Numbered from the stretch's first letter, positions 29,208 through 40,010 are shown. The stretch: 64,000 nt of DNA from Bacillus sp. Cs-700 (GCF_011082085.1 NZ_CP041063.1:620001-684000); one strand, 5' to 3'. The notes: a model not told the origin generated them from the letters alone. Program-made: numbers and translations.

Positions 29208-30587
29208 ATGAACGGAATGCCTAAACCAAAAGAAAACATCAATGTTACTTCTTATGACACAAAGGATATTTTAACGTTTTTAATCCCATCCTTGATTGGA
29301 ATTCTATTGTTTATTGTTCCTATTAAGCAGGATGGAGGAATCACCATCCCCGTGGCGTTTTTGGCTGGATTTATCAATGATTCCATCGGTACACTTATCC
29401 CGGCCATAACCGTATTTATCATGGGTGCTTCGACAATCGGTTCGTTTATTGCTATAACAATGAATCCATCATTTATAACGAAAAGAACCGGTTTACATAC
29501 TTTACTTCACGTCAGTCCTTTCTGGTTAATCGCTCGATTACTCGGAACAATGCTTGCCGGAATGACGCTTTTTAAGCTAGGACCTGAAATGATTCACTCT
29601 GAAAACACTGGTGGACTTTTAATCTATGATTTAATTCCAATACTATTTTCAACGTTTTTACTAGCGGGTCTATTACTACCACTTCTTTTAAATTTCGGAC
29701 TACTTGAGTTTTTTGGAGCACTACTTATTAAAATCATGAGACCGCTCTTCACATTACCAGGTCGATCATCGCTTGATTGCCTTGCTTCATGGGTAGGTGA
29801 CGGGACGATCGGTGTCCTTCTGACAACCAAGCAATATGAAGAAGGATATTACACAAAACGAGAAGCAGCTGTCATTGCGACTACTTTTTCAGTTGTTTCG
29901 ATTACATTTACGATTGTCATTATTACTTATTTAAATTTAGAACAATATTTTCTCCAATACTACGCAACAATCATTATTGCTGGTCTAGCAGCAGCTCTTA
30001 TTATGCCACGCATACCGCCATTGTCTCGGAAATCAAACAAAGGGTATGAGCAAACAGAATTGAAGAAAGAAACAGGAATTCCAAAAAACATTTCATCAGC
30101 CAAGTGGGGGTTTGAACAAGCTGTTTCAAAAGCTCAAAAGAACAAAGGACCGTTAAGCGTAGTAAAAGAAGGAACGCAAAACGTTTTAGACATGTGGTTA
30201 GGCGTTTTACCGATTGTTATGGCGATTGGTACGATCGCGTTAATTACGGCAGAATTCACGCCTTTCTTTACTTATTTAGGAAAGCCCTTTGAGCCTATTC
30301 TAACGCTAATGAACGTTCCTGAAGCAAGTGAAGCAGCCCAAACCATGGTTGTTGGATTTGCCGATATGTTTCTGCCTGCTGTAATTGGTAGCGGCATAGA
30401 AAGTGAATTAACTCGCTTTATCATCGCTTGTGTTTCGGTTACGCAATTAATTTACATGTCAGAGATGGGTGGATTGCTTCTTGGTTCGAAACTTCCGATT
30501 AGCATTTTCGATTTGATCATTATTTTTCTCATTCGTACATGCATTACTTTGCCGATCGTTGTTGGTATCGCACACGTCATCTTTTAA
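29208..30587 (+). CDS. YjiH-family membrane protein (nucleoside-recognition GATE domain)
   Basis: The product has 459 residues and about ten membrane segments. The half around VADMFLPAVIG-like GFADMFLPAVIGSGIESELTR and the two Gate-type repeats match YjiH-like proteins. These are thought to be transporters or transporter partners. Within this operon it probably moves the substrate amino acid or an acyl derivative; this is inferred. The second ATG (29208) is chosen because AAGGTGG (29194-29200) is seven bases before it and only one base before the ATG at 29202. Confidence 0.75.
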   Translation: MNGMPKPKENINVTSYDTKDILTFLIPSLIGILLFIVPIKQDGGITIPVAFLAGFINDSIGTLIPAITVFIMGASTIGSFIAITMNPSFITKRTGLHTLLHVSPFWLIARLLGTMLAGMTLFKLGPEMIHSENTGGLLIYDLIPILFSTFLLAGLLLPLLLNFGLLEFFGALLIKIMRPLFTLPGRSSLDCLASWVGDGTIGVLLTTKQYEEGYYTKREAAVIATTFSVVSITFTIVIITYLNLEQYFLQYYATIIIAGLAAALIMPRIPPLSRKSNKGYEQTELKKETGIPKNISSAKWGFEQAVSKAQKNKGPLSVVKEGTQNVLDMWLGVLPIVMAIGTIALITAEFTPFFTYLGKPFEPILTLMNVPEASEAAQTMVVGFADMFLPAVIGSGIESELTRFIIACVSVTQLIYMSEMGGLLLGSKLPISIFDLIIIFLIRTCITLPIVVGIAHVIF

Positions 30588-30604
30588 TAGAAAGGAGCAT
30601 TCTA

Positions 30605-31735
30605 GTGGATTTTATAGATGAGCATCATGATGAAATCTTTAAAACCTATGAAGAACTGCATCAACTGGCTGAAGCAAGTTGGCAGGAAAAGAAAACAGCG
30701 CAATATTTAAAAGAAAAGTTATCACGCGCTGGATATCAAATCCACACCTTTGAAGGACACTTTGGCTTTGTTGCAGAGTTTAATCGAAAGAGCGCTCAAG
30801 TCATTGCGCTTCGTGCCGATATGGATGCATTAATTCAAGAAGTGGAGGGCATTGTGAAGCCGAACCATTCATGTGGGCATGACGCACATAGTACGATGGT
30901 GTTATTTGCTGCGCTCTCCCTTATCAACCAACCTATGAAGCACACCATTCGGTTTATTTTTCAACCAGCGGAAGAAACGGCTGAAGGGGCATTGAAAATG
31001 ATCGAGGAGCAGGTGCTAAAAGATGTTGTCTTTCTCGGAGGTATTCACTTACGTCCGGCGATGGAAATCCCTTTAGGAAAAGCAGCGCCTGTTATTTCTC
31101 ATGGATCAACAACGAGTATAAAGGGATGGATTAAAGGTGTACCTTCTCACGCTGCTCGGCCAGAAAAGGGTAATAACCCACTCGAAGCAGCCGCGGCTAT
31201 AATTCAAGCTCTAAAACAAATCCGTTTAGACGTACCAGATGCTTATTCGGTGAAAATCACTGAACTTCATGGCGGTGAAGCTGCCAATTCAATACCATCG
31301 AAAGCTCGGTTCACACTGGACCTAAGAGCAAGATCAAACGAGACGATGACACAACTTATTGAGCAAACGAATCACGTCATTACAAAAGTGGGCGAGTTAA
31401 CGAAAACAGAAATCACTTCCACCGCTGCCGAATTTTCCCCTGCCGCTGTGAAACATGCACTAGCCATTGACCTTGCGACAAAAGCAATAAGCGCCACTTT
31501 AGGTCGCGAAAACGTTGTATCAGAATGCGCATCACCAGGAGCGGAAGATTTTCATTTCTATTCGTTGAAACACCCTTCAGTCGCTTCAACTATGATTGGA
31601 CTAGGTTGTAACCTACTGCCTGGATTGCATCATCCGAACATGCATTTTAACAAGGAAGCCTTAATGGATGGAACGAAGATTCTAATCCAATTACTTTTAG
31701 AAGCTGATCAACAGAACTGGCTAGAAAGAAGGTAG
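30605..31735 (+). CDS. M20-family metallopeptidase / N-acylamino-acid deacylase
   Basis: The product has 376 residues. The amidohydrolase (M20D) motifs are in order: RADMDAL, NHSCGHDAHSTM (zinc-binding), QPAEETAEGA and a final GLHHPNMHF. Such enzymes remove N-acyl groups from amino acids or peptides in the cytoplasm. In the context of an N-acylamino-acid racemase it should be the L-specific desuccinylase. The start is GTG at 30605, eight bases after AAAGGAG; the frame also runs further upstream without a ribosome site. It lies 17 bases after the transporter gene. Confidence 0.88.
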   Translation: MDFIDEHHDEIFKTYEELHQLAEASWQEKKTAQYLKEKLSRAGYQIHTFEGHFGFVAEFNRKSAQVIALRADMDALIQEVEGIVKPNHSCGHDAHSTMVLFAALSLINQPMKHTIRFIFQPAEETAEGALKMIEEQVLKDVVFLGGIHLRPAMEIPLGKAAPVISHGSTTSIKGWIKGVPSHAARPEKGNNPLEAAAAIIQALKQIRLDVPDAYSVKITELHGGEAANSIPSKARFTLDLRARSNETMTQLIEQTNHVITKVGELTKTEITSTAAEFSPAAVKHALAIDLATKAISATLGRENVVSECASPGAEDFHFYSLKHPSVASTMIGLGCNLLPGLHHPNMHFNKEALMDGTKILIQLLLEADQQNWLERR

Positions 31736-31739
31736 CAAA

Positions 31740-32552
31740 ATGAAGACACAACCACTTATGATTCGTACCCTTCATTCTGTGGAAGAACTTGAAGAAGTTA
31801 GACGTTTAGAAACAATTGTATGGAGTTTTGATGACTCCGTTCCGGTCAATCAAAGCATGGCAGTCGTGAAAAATGGCGGATTTATTTTAGGAGCTTTTTA
31901 TGAAGAACAACTCATCGCTTTTCAATATAGCTTTCCAGGATATGATGGCAAGAAGGTCTATCTCGTTTCTCAGAGTTTAGGAATCCATCCCGATTTTCGT
32001 AAAAGAGGGATTGGCGAGAAATTAAAGATGGAACAAAGAAAAACAGCCGCTAGTATGGGCTACGATTTCATTACGTGGACGTATGATCCATTAGAAACGG
32101 TGAACGGATCGCTGAATTTAAATAAGCTAGGGGCCGTTGTAAAGTCGTATCTTCCTAACGTGTATGGCCTAATGAATGATAACTTGAACGCCGGAATACC
32201 GACTGACCGTTTTTTAGTTGAGTGGCACACGAAGGACCATAAGGGCATGCGGGAGTCAGAACTAATCCTTCCTCATGCTCTGATCACAGGTGGCGGTGAG
32301 ACTCGCTTTTACCAACCTGAAAAAGTAGATCTTTCCATCACTACAAAGAAAATGTATGTACCTGTACCTGGGAACTTTCAAGAGATAAAAAAAGCAAACC
32401 TCCCACTTGCAAAAGCGTGGAGGGAGCAAACAGGGATCGTGTTTACGCATTACCTTGAGCAGGGATGGAATGTAACGGATTTAGTAAAAAGTGAAGGCAA
32501 TCCCAATCTATATTTATACCTCTTAGAAAAAGGTGATTCAAATGAAAATTAA
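31740..32552 (+). CDS. GNAT-family N-acyltransferase
   Basis: The product has 270 residues. An acetyl-CoA-type fold is shown by [18 protein letters not shown], the Q/RxxGxG/A-type CoA loop, in the first half; the second half is a family-specific extension. Homologues next to N-succinylamino-acid racemases act as D-amino-acid N-succinyltransferases, using succinyl-CoA. That role is inferred here from the operon. It starts four bases after the peptidase stop and overlaps the racemase gene by 11 bases. Confidence 0.83.
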   Translation: MKTQPLMIRTLHSVEELEEVRRLETIVWSFDDSVPVNQSMAVVKNGGFILGAFYEEQLIAFQYSFPGYDGKKVYLVSQSLGIHPDFRKRGIGEKLKMEQRKTAASMGYDFITWTYDPLETVNGSLNLNKLGAVVKSYLPNVYGLMNDNLNAGIPTDRFLVEWHTKDHKGMRESELILPHALITGGGETRFYQPEKVDLSITTKKMYVPVPGNFQEIKKANLPLAKAWREQTGIVFTHYLEQGWNVTDLVKSEGNPNLYLYLLEKGDSNEN

Positions 32553-33654
32553 CAGCATCATCTTAAGACACATCAAAATGGACCTTTTACATCCTTTTAC
32601 GACAAGCGTTGGAACCGAGCGGGATAAAGATATTATTTTAGTTGAAGCCACCACGACATCTGGACATTCAGGTTGGGGAGAATCGGTAGCCATAATGGAA
32701 CCTATTTATAACGAAGAAACCGTTCAAACCAATTGGCATATGATGATCGATCATTTAATTCCACTTCTTTCTGGTGAAGAGTTAAACCATCCAGATGAAG
32801 TATCAGAATGTTTTAAGAAAATTCGCGGTAACTATAACGCAAAAGCAGCGATCGAATGTGCGATATGGGATCTTTATGCGAAGATAAATCACATGCCACT
32901 CGCAAAAGCACTTGGTGGAGTGAAAAAGAATATAGAAGTCGGGGTTAGTGTAGGCATTCAATCGTCACCAGATAACATTTTAAAGCAAATTGAAGATTAC
33001 TTAAAAGAGGGGTATAAGCGAATAAAAGTAAAAATCATGCCTGGTTGGGATGTTGAAATCATCAAACTGATACGTCAGCACTTTCCATCTATTCCACTGA
33101 TGGCAGATGCGAACTGTGCTTATACGTTACAGGACATTGACCATCTGAAGAAGCTCGATCAGTTTGATTTAATGATGATTGAGCAACCGCTCGCCCATGA
33201 CGACATTATTGACCATGCGAAGCTACAGTCTCAGCTAAACACACCGATTTGCTTAGACGAGAGCATTCATAGTTTAGAAGATGCTAGAAAGGCCATTGAA
33301 CTCGGTAGTTGTAAAGTCATTAACCTTAAAGTAGGGCGAGTCGGTGGACTGACTGAATCAAAGAAAATTCATGATCTTTGCGTAGAGCATCATATCCCGA
33401 TGTGGTGTGGAGGAATGCTTGAAGCTGGAATTGGACGAGCTCATAATATTGCGATCACATCATTAAGCAACTTTTCACTTCCTGGAGATACGGCTCCATC
33501 ATCTCATTATTGGAAGCGAGATATCATTAAACCGGAAGTTGAAATGAACAAGGGTAACATCCAAGTACCTGAGAAGCCAGGAATCGGATATGAACCTGAT
33601 CGCGATTACATTGACGAATTGACAATTGTTAAGAAGACCATTCAGTTTAATTAG
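32542..33654 (+). CDS. menC: N-succinylamino-acid racemase / o-succinylbenzoate synthase family
   Basis: The product has 370 residues and belongs to the enolase superfamily (MLE subgroup). Catalytic K162/K164 (IKVKI), metal ligands D189, E214 and D239, and K263 (NLKVG) are at the positions known from the Amycolatopsis N-acylamino-acid racemase. Members of this family can be OSB synthases in menaquinone synthesis, NSARs, or both. No men genes are nearby, while an acyltransferase and a deacylase are, so NSAR is favoured. The ATG at 32542 follows AAAAAGGTGATT inside the previous gene. Confidence 0.85.
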   Translation: MKINSIILRHIKMDLLHPFTTSVGTERDKDIILVEATTTSGHSGWGESVAIMEPIYNEETVQTNWHMMIDHLIPLLSGEELNHPDEVSECFKKIRGNYNAKAAIECAIWDLYAKINHMPLAKALGGVKKNIEVGVSVGIQSSPDNILKQIEDYLKEGYKRIKVKIMPGWDVEIIKLIRQHFPSIPLMADANCAYTLQDIDHLKKLDQFDLMMIEQPLAHDDIIDHAKLQSQLNTPICLDESIHSLEDARKAIELGSCKVINLKVGRVGGLTESKKIHDLCVEHHIPMWCGGMLEAGIGRAHNIAITSLSNFSLPGDTAPSSHYWKRDIIKPEVEMNKGNIQVPEKPGIGYEPDRDYIDELTIVKKTIQFN

Positions 33655-33665
33655 TGCTGTGTAAC

Positions 33666-33706
33666 AAAAAGCCACTTACCATAAATAGCGTAAGTGGCTT
33701 TTTTAT
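33666..33706. terminator. bidirectional terminator
   Basis: AAAAAGCCACTTAC pairs with GTAAGTGGCTTTTTT between the convergent racemase and MFS genes. Confidence 0.9.
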
Positions 33707-33712
33707 AAGGTA

Positions 33713-34936
33713 CTATTTGCTGACAGAATGCGATGAATGACCTTTGATACTTGTTGGTGAAAAAGATAACATCAAAAATACGATACCAAAGATAACGATC
33801 ATGATTCCTACAAGTCCATAAAGTTCACTTGCTTGAAACATAGATGGTATTGACGCAAATAAAATTCCTAAAGGCATCGTCAGTCTTAAGAATAGAAGTC
33901 TTACAGCACTTAGCTGACTTAATCGATACCGAGGTGCTTCTCGCTGAAAAACAGCTGAACTCTGGGCATTGAAAAATGGAAAGAGAAGCCCTCCAAATAG
34001 TTCACAGCACCAGGCTAGCGGAATTGAATCAACAAATAACAACAAACTGAAGGAAAGCCCGCCGCCAATTAAACCTATATACATCATGACATTCGATTTT
34101 GGTAATTTGGTTAATAGAATCATCCCTAGCACATAACCAAGTGGAAAAGCTCCTGCAAAAATGGCATACTCCCAATAGTCACCATGCAGTTCTTTTCGAA
34201 TAAATGGTACACTAAGCACCATCGTTGCACCAACAGCAAATTGCACAATTGAGGATAGAAAAGTAAGTTTCATCAGTTGGGGAAATCGAAAGAAAGCTTC
34301 GTAACCAGACTTTAGTTCATCCCACCAGAATCGTTTTGACCATATAGGAGTGTTCTTTGATATTGAAATCTTTGGAAGGTTCCTAAGTGATAAATAACTC
34401 ATTAAAAACAGTATAGAAGAAACACCATAAATAACCGGTATAGATGAAAAGAGTAATAAGAGTGATGTGACACCTGGTGCAAGAAAGCCCATCAGACGTA
34501 ATGTCCCATCTAACAGTCCGTTTGCCTCTACAAGGTCTTTATCTTCACAAAGATCTGGTAAAAGAGCGAATGATAAACTCGCATATATCGGTTGGATTAA
34601 ACCTAAAAGACATTGTAAAGCAATTAAGGATGCAATAACCACCCACTCGATGTTTATTAGATAACCAAAGAGCGGAAGTAAATACGCACCAAAGCGGATG
34701 AGCTGTGAGCGACGTAGGATCATTTCTTTTCTAACAAAGTTTAAAAAAGGTGCACTAATCCCCTGTAGTAGAAGAGAAGGTATAAAATAAACAAGCCAGA
34801 GAGCACCCATCCATTCTCGAGATCCTGTGACTTCATATAAAACCAACCCATTGATGATTCCACCTGCAGCTCCACCAAATGCGGAGATCATTTCACCAAT
34901 CCAAAGCGCATGAAAAGCACGTGAATACTTTTTCAT
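33713..34936 (-). CDS. MFS transporter
   Basis: The product has 407 residues and twelve predicted membrane segments. The pattern is that of the MFS_3/enterobactin-exporter-like group (IGEMISAFGGAAGGIINGL at the start). It overlaps the regulator gene by four bases (ATGA), which implies translational coupling, and it is probably an exporter controlled by that regulator. The substrate cannot be read. Confidence 0.85.
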   Translation of the reverse strand: MKKYSRAFHALWIGEMISAFGGAAGGIINGLVLYEVTGSREWMGALWLVYFIPSLLLQGISAPFLNFVRKEMILRRSQLIRFGAYLLPLFGYLINIEWVVIASLIALQCLLGLIQPIYASLSFALLPDLCEDKDLVEANGLLDGTLRLMGFLAPGVTSLLLLFSSIPVIYGVSSILFLMSYLSLRNLPKISISKNTPIWSKRFWWDELKSGYEAFFRFPQLMKLTFLSSIVQFAVGATMVLSVPFIRKELHGDYWEYAIFAGAFPLGYVLGMILLTKLPKSNVMMYIGLIGGGLSFSLLLFVDSIPLAWCCELFGGLLFPFFNAQSSAVFQREAPRYRLSQLSAVRLLFLRLTMPLGILFASIPSMFQASELYGLVGIMIVIFGIVFLMLSFSPTSIKGHSSHSVSK

Positions 34937-35973
34937 TCCTCAATCCTTAAATAGCTCATTAATTTCTCCGAAAAACCTTTAAGATGCGTCAGTTGTACAG
35001 AATAGACACCTTTCTCAACTCGGATAAACTTTGCTGATTTTAATAACGATAGATGATGATGCAAGGTCGTCTTTGAAATTTGGAAATTTACACTCATCTC
35101 CTGTAACGACATCGAACGCTGTAATAACTGATAAAGTAGTTTTAGCCGTAATTCTTCTCCTAACGCTTTATGACCTCTAACTAATTCAGAAGAAGGAACA
35201 CCTTGTTCAAGAAAATAGGCTTCACTTATAGGATAAAAAAAGAGCTTTGTATCAGCCGTGCGCTGCTCCAATACCCATGGACGATAAGAAACATGAGGGA
35301 TGAGCTTTACTTGCCAAATGGACGGCTCTGGGGTGTACCTCACGCCAGTAATTCGATCAATTTCCTGAGCGGGAGATGTGTGATCAATTGAGTCGTGTTG
35401 TTTTTGTTCAAGAGAAAGAGCAGCACACCACTTATTCCAATCACCCTCATCTCGAATAAACGTATACCAATCTTGTACAGTATCGATAAATAAATCACAT
35501 AACGTTTCATAGGAATAATCCTTTAAAGACTGAACATATCCTCCTAAAAACTCATGAGCTTCAAAATAACTTGCATAAGCTTTAAATACACCATCGTGAT
35601 CGTTATTCAAGGTGGCTTCCTTACGAAGTGGCTCTGTATCGCGAGTATAATAGGGGAGAAGTGCATCATAAAAATCACACTTCGAAATTCCCCTTAGCTC
35701 ATTCGAAAAATCTTGAATGCTTAGCGCTGATAGTTTATTCTGTAACATCATCAACCCATACCACGTATTATTTTCTTGAATCCAATTTAAGTTCTTTTTC
35801 AAAGAGGGAGACATACGACTTTCTTGATCCAACCAGCCCTCATTCAGTTCAAATGTATGTCGAAGTTTTCCATGCGTAAAACCTGCAATGCCAAGGATCG
35901 CTTCCCAAACAGGGGAAGATTCAACTTTAAGAGAAACAGTTTCAACAGGCTGTGGGGAATATAAACGTTCCAT
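34933..35973 (-). CDS. ArsR-like winged-helix regulator with N-terminal extension
   Basis: The product has 346 residues. The N-terminal 230 residues are an uncharacterised alpha-helical sensor region. The C-terminal 90 residues form a winged helix (ALGEELRLKLLYQLLQRSMSLQEMSVNFQISKTTLHHHLSLLK), similar to ArsR/DUF5937 regulators. No metal-binding cysteines are obvious. It probably controls its own operon with the MFS transporter. An imperfect dyad, ATTCAATATATTTCGAAT (36027-36044), lies upstream and is a candidate operator. Confidence 0.8.
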   Translation of the reverse strand: MERLYSPQPVETVSLKVESSPVWEAILGIAGFTHGKLRHTFELNEGWLDQESRMSPSLKKNLNWIQENNTWYGLMMLQNKLSALSIQDFSNELRGISKCDFYDALLPYYTRDTEPLRKEATLNNDHDGVFKAYASYFEAHEFLGGYVQSLKDYSYETLCDLFIDTVQDWYTFIRDEGDWNKWCAALSLEQKQHDSIDHTSPAQEIDRITGVRYTPEPSIWQVKLIPHVSYRPWVLEQRTADTKLFFYPISEAYFLEQGVPSSELVRGHKALGEELRLKLLYQLLQRSMSLQEMSVNFQISKTTLHHHLSLLKSAKFIRVEKGVYSVQLTHLKGFSEKLMSYLRIEE

Positions 35974-36199
35974 TATGAATACCTCCTACCAATTCTTAAC
36001 ATCATTCTAAATTAACCGAATAAATTATTCAATATATTTCGAATTATATTGCTGATTTGTAGAAATTGGCTATAAAGAAGCGTATCTGAAGTGAAAAATG
36101 CTCTTTTAACGGGTGCGGGAACGTTTGTTCTCTCTGATGTGATAACCTGATTTTTTTAATTTTATACCTTACATAACTGTAAATATTTATTGCACAATT

Positions 36200-36228
36200 T
36201 TGACAGCGCTTTCAATAAAAGGTATACT
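36200..36228 (+). promoter_or_regulatory. strong sigma-A promoter with overlapping cre (CcpA) site
   Basis: TTGACA (36200-36205), a 17-base spacer and TATACT (36223-36228). TGACAGCGCTTTCA at 36201-36214 matches the cre consensus TGWAARCGYTWWCA with one mismatch and lies across the -35 and spacer, a position suited to repression by CcpA. Confidence 0.7.
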
Positions 36229-36234
36229 TCTATA

Positions 36235-36325
36235 GAAAGTTAATAGCTGTCATGAGATCAAGAAGACACGTTACATTCTTTGAATGTTTATTCAAAGTAA
36301 TTATAATGTGTCTTCTTTTTTTACT
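36235..36325 (+). ncRNA. candidate CcpA-controlled small RNA or leader attenuator
   Basis: About 90 bases from the expected start of the promoter above to a T-run. AAGAAGACAC (36260-36269) pairs with GTGTCTTCTT (36308-36317), enclosing a second perfect hairpin, CTTTGAAT-GTTT-ATTCAAAG. Eight Ts follow. No ORF with a ribosome site fits inside. It could be a free-standing sRNA or an attenuator for the membrane hydrolase gene 170 bases downstream. Confidence 0.45.
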
Positions 36326-36499
36326 CTTAAAGCATATTGTAAGTAATAATACGCGACATTCTAACCAGTATGGAGGTGATTTAGAGTTAAGTAAGATAAG
36401 CAGATGTATCATTTTTACTGTTAATGGGTGCAAGTCTTAAATGAGATTAATCGTTACGTAACATTATTCTTGTAAAATACTTAGCTACAGGGGGATAAG
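36326..36499. other. untranslated region before the membrane hydrolase gene
   Basis: It contains GGAGGTGAT at 36371-36379, a near-perfect anti-16S match, but no start codon at the right distance after it. It may be a remnant of a lost gene or a decoy. The rest is A/T-rich; the true ribosome site AGGGGGAT is at 36488-36495. Confidence 0.45.
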
Positions 36500-38515
36500 A
36501 TGAAAAACAAGAAAACGCTCATTTGGTTAGTGGTTGCTTTGTCGTTCATTTTGATTGGTAGTTATGCAGCTTATCTATTTAACAGTTCGAGTGGAGAGGT
36601 AGATGTTTCACGTATATACTTTGATACTCCGAGGGGAGAGCTTTCAGGTTTATTGTACAAACCTGGTGGTGCTGATCAAGCCCCAAGACCAACACTCGTC
36701 ACAACACACGGCTATCTTAACTCAGGGGAAATGCAGGATGCTCAATCAATTGAAATGTCTAAGAGAGGATATGTCGTTTTAGCTTTAGATCAATACGATC
36801 ATGGACACTCAACAAACACAATGGAAAAACCTGTCCCGTTTTTCTCATTTTGGCCAAATGCGATTTATGATGCCGTGCAGTATATGTATGATCAGAAATT
36901 TGTTTTAAAAGATGAAAATGGTAACGGTATCATTGCTGCTTCAGGCCACTCAATGGGTGGATTTTCTACAACAAATGCGGTCATTTTAGATGAGAAAGAT
37001 TTTGAGACAACAGGCATTAGAAAAATTTATAGCGATCTTACGATGGGTTCTGATTATCAATGGGTACAGGCACTTGAAATAAGTGCTGAAGACATTAACA
37101 ATGCCTATGGCCCAAGAACATCAGGTAAAATTGCTGCACAATATGATGAGTTCTTCTTTGATGCTGCAGCTACAGCGGCTGGGAAATCTGTCGTAAAGAA
37201 AAATTATGTAGGCACAGAAGAGGGTGCGGGCTTCTTAGGGAATCCAGACAATCCTCAAGCCGGGAAATTTTACGAAGTGAATGAGGGAAAACGAATCATT
37301 TACCAACCAAATGAAACCCACCCATGGAATCATTTTTCAAAACAATCTACAGAAAACGCAGTAGACTTTTATGATGAAGCTTTTGCTGATTATAGTGACC
37401 TTGTCACGATTGGTAAAGATGGTCAGACATGGATGTACAAAGAATGGTTTTCGTTTGTAGCCTTAATTGGTTTCTTTTTACTCTTTGGTCCAGTCATTTC
37501 ACTATTATCAACATTACCTTTCTTTAACAGCATTTATACGAAAGTACCATCACCACTACCAGAGCCAAAAACAAATGGCGCGAAACTAACAAGCTTCTTA
37601 ATTGTAATATTTGCTGGTTTGTTCCCAGCACTCTTTTTCCCTGCATTATATAGTGGGAATGTTGATGCTATGAGACTCTTAAGACATGGCAGTATGGTTG
37701 TTATTGCCGTTTCGGCTATTGTGTTAATTTACTCATTTGTTAAAAATTCCGAGCGTGGTGTTAAATCAATTTCGTTCATTATGCTTGGATTAGGGGTTAT
37801 TCAATATATTTATTTAAGAAAACAAAACGATTTCCTTATGACAACAGAGTACTTTGCTGCGCCAACAGTAAACCCAATCGCTTACTGGGCCATTAATGTA
37901 GCAATTGTGACATTGATGATCATGGTGTGTTACCACTTCGTTTCGAAAAAACCAGAAGGGGCAACGATTGAAAACTATGGTCTTAAAGTAAGCGTGAAAA
38001 CTATTAGTGCTTCACTTCTAACAGCAGTCGTAGCTATTGTGATAGGTTATGGAGTACTTTATTTTATTGATGCAGTTTTCAAAACCGATTTCCGTCTCTG
38101 GACATTTGCTGTTAAAACATTTGAAAGTCAGCATGTCATTGCAACTTTAAAATATGCACCACTTTTCTTCATCTATTACTTTATTGTCGGTCTTTCTGTC
38201 AATATGAATACGGCTAGCGCTAAATACGAGGGACTCAAAGGATACGTGATCGCCGCATTACATTTTGTAGGTGGCCTCATTCTTTACCTAGGTTACCATT
38301 ATGGATTGTTGTTTATCACAGGAACAGCTGGTTATCCTTCAGAATCACTATCTTCAATCATTCTGATTGCTCTTGTACCAGCACTGTTGATCGCTTCAAT
38401 CTTCAATCGATACTTCTATCGAAAAACAGGTAATGTCTATGTAGGAGCCTTCCTAAATACGTTGTTAATCACTCTAATTACAATAGCAAATACAACGCTT
38501 TATTCCATCTTATAA
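36500..38515 (+). CDS. membrane protein with N-terminal alpha/beta hydrolase domain
   Basis: The product has 671 residues. A signal-anchor helix (8-28) is followed by an alpha/beta hydrolase domain of about 280 residues with the nucleophile motif GHSMGG (S151) and VTTHGY. The C-terminal half has about nine membrane helices from residue 315. The hydrolase domain should face outside the cell. Such two-part proteins are rarely characterised, and the substrate is unknown. It stands alone with its own terminator. The cre-type promoter at 36200 may also feed it. Confidence 0.75.
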   Translation: MKNKKTLIWLVVALSFILIGSYAAYLFNSSSGEVDVSRIYFDTPRGELSGLLYKPGGADQAPRPTLVTTHGYLNSGEMQDAQSIEMSKRGYVVLALDQYDHGHSTNTMEKPVPFFSFWPNAIYDAVQYMYDQKFVLKDENGNGIIAASGHSMGGFSTTNAVILDEKDFETTGIRKIYSDLTMGSDYQWVQALEISAEDINNAYGPRTSGKIAAQYDEFFFDAAATAAGKSVVKKNYVGTEEGAGFLGNPDNPQAGKFYEVNEGKRIIYQPNETHPWNHFSKQSTENAVDFYDEAFADYSDLVTIGKDGQTWMYKEWFSFVALIGFFLLFGPVISLLSTLPFFNSIYTKVPSPLPEPKTNGAKLTSFLIVIFAGLFPALFFPALYSGNVDAMRLLRHGSMVVIAVSAIVLIYSFVKNSERGVKSISFIMLGLGVIQYIYLRKQNDFLMTTEYFAAPTVNPIAYWAINVAIVTLMIMVCYHFVSKKPEGATIENYGLKVSVKTISASLLTAVVAIVIGYGVLYFIDAVFKTDFRLWTFAVKTFESQHVIATLKYAPLFFIYYFIVGLSVNMNTASAKYEGLKGYVIAALHFVGGLILYLGYHYGLLFITGTAGYPSESLSSIILIALVPALLIASIFNRYFYRKTGNVYVGAFLNTLLITLITIANTTLYSIL

Positions 38516-38532
38516 TTAATCGTAATAAGATC

Positions 38533-38579
38533 AAACAAAACCGACCAAAGGATCTAGAGCCCTATGGTTGGTTTTGTTT
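38533..38579 (+). terminator. terminator of the membrane hydrolase gene
   Basis: AAACAAAACCGACCA pairs with TGGTTGGTTTTGTTT, a long stem with one G-T pair. Confidence 0.85.
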
Positions 38580-38816
38580 ATGCACGTGTAAAGCATAGAA
38601 TTTAGGAAAACTCATTAAATAAAGTAAACAAAAAGATGGTTCATGAAGAGTATAAAAATAGATAGAAACGGTGAGATAGAAGAGAGGTAGCGGTTTTTTT
38701 AGGATGTTTCTTTAATCCAAGGTGAACTAAATTCTAAAACAAAAGTTCATTCTGAAACGAGCTTTTTACACCTAATAAAACATTTATTGGATAAAAGTGC
38801 TCAAAATCGCCCTTAA

Positions 38817-38828
38817 GAACATATGTTC
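38817..38828. promoter_or_regulatory. LexA (DinR) box-like palindrome
   Basis: GAACATATGTTC is a perfect match to the Bacillus LexA core GAAC-N4-GTTC. It lies just upstream of the decayed endonuclease. One such match in 64 kb can arise by chance. Confidence 0.35.
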
Positions 38829-38855
38829 TCATAATGAAATTGAGCTCATTCTATT

Positions 38856-40010
<1,155 letters not shown>

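Noticed and set aside
36371-36379. GGAGGTGAT as a ribosome site
   Set aside because: No ATG, GTG or TTG lies within a workable distance downstream.
36252-36440. 62-residue ORF across the sRNA candidate
   Set aside because: No ribosome site; it runs through the terminator hairpin and T-run.
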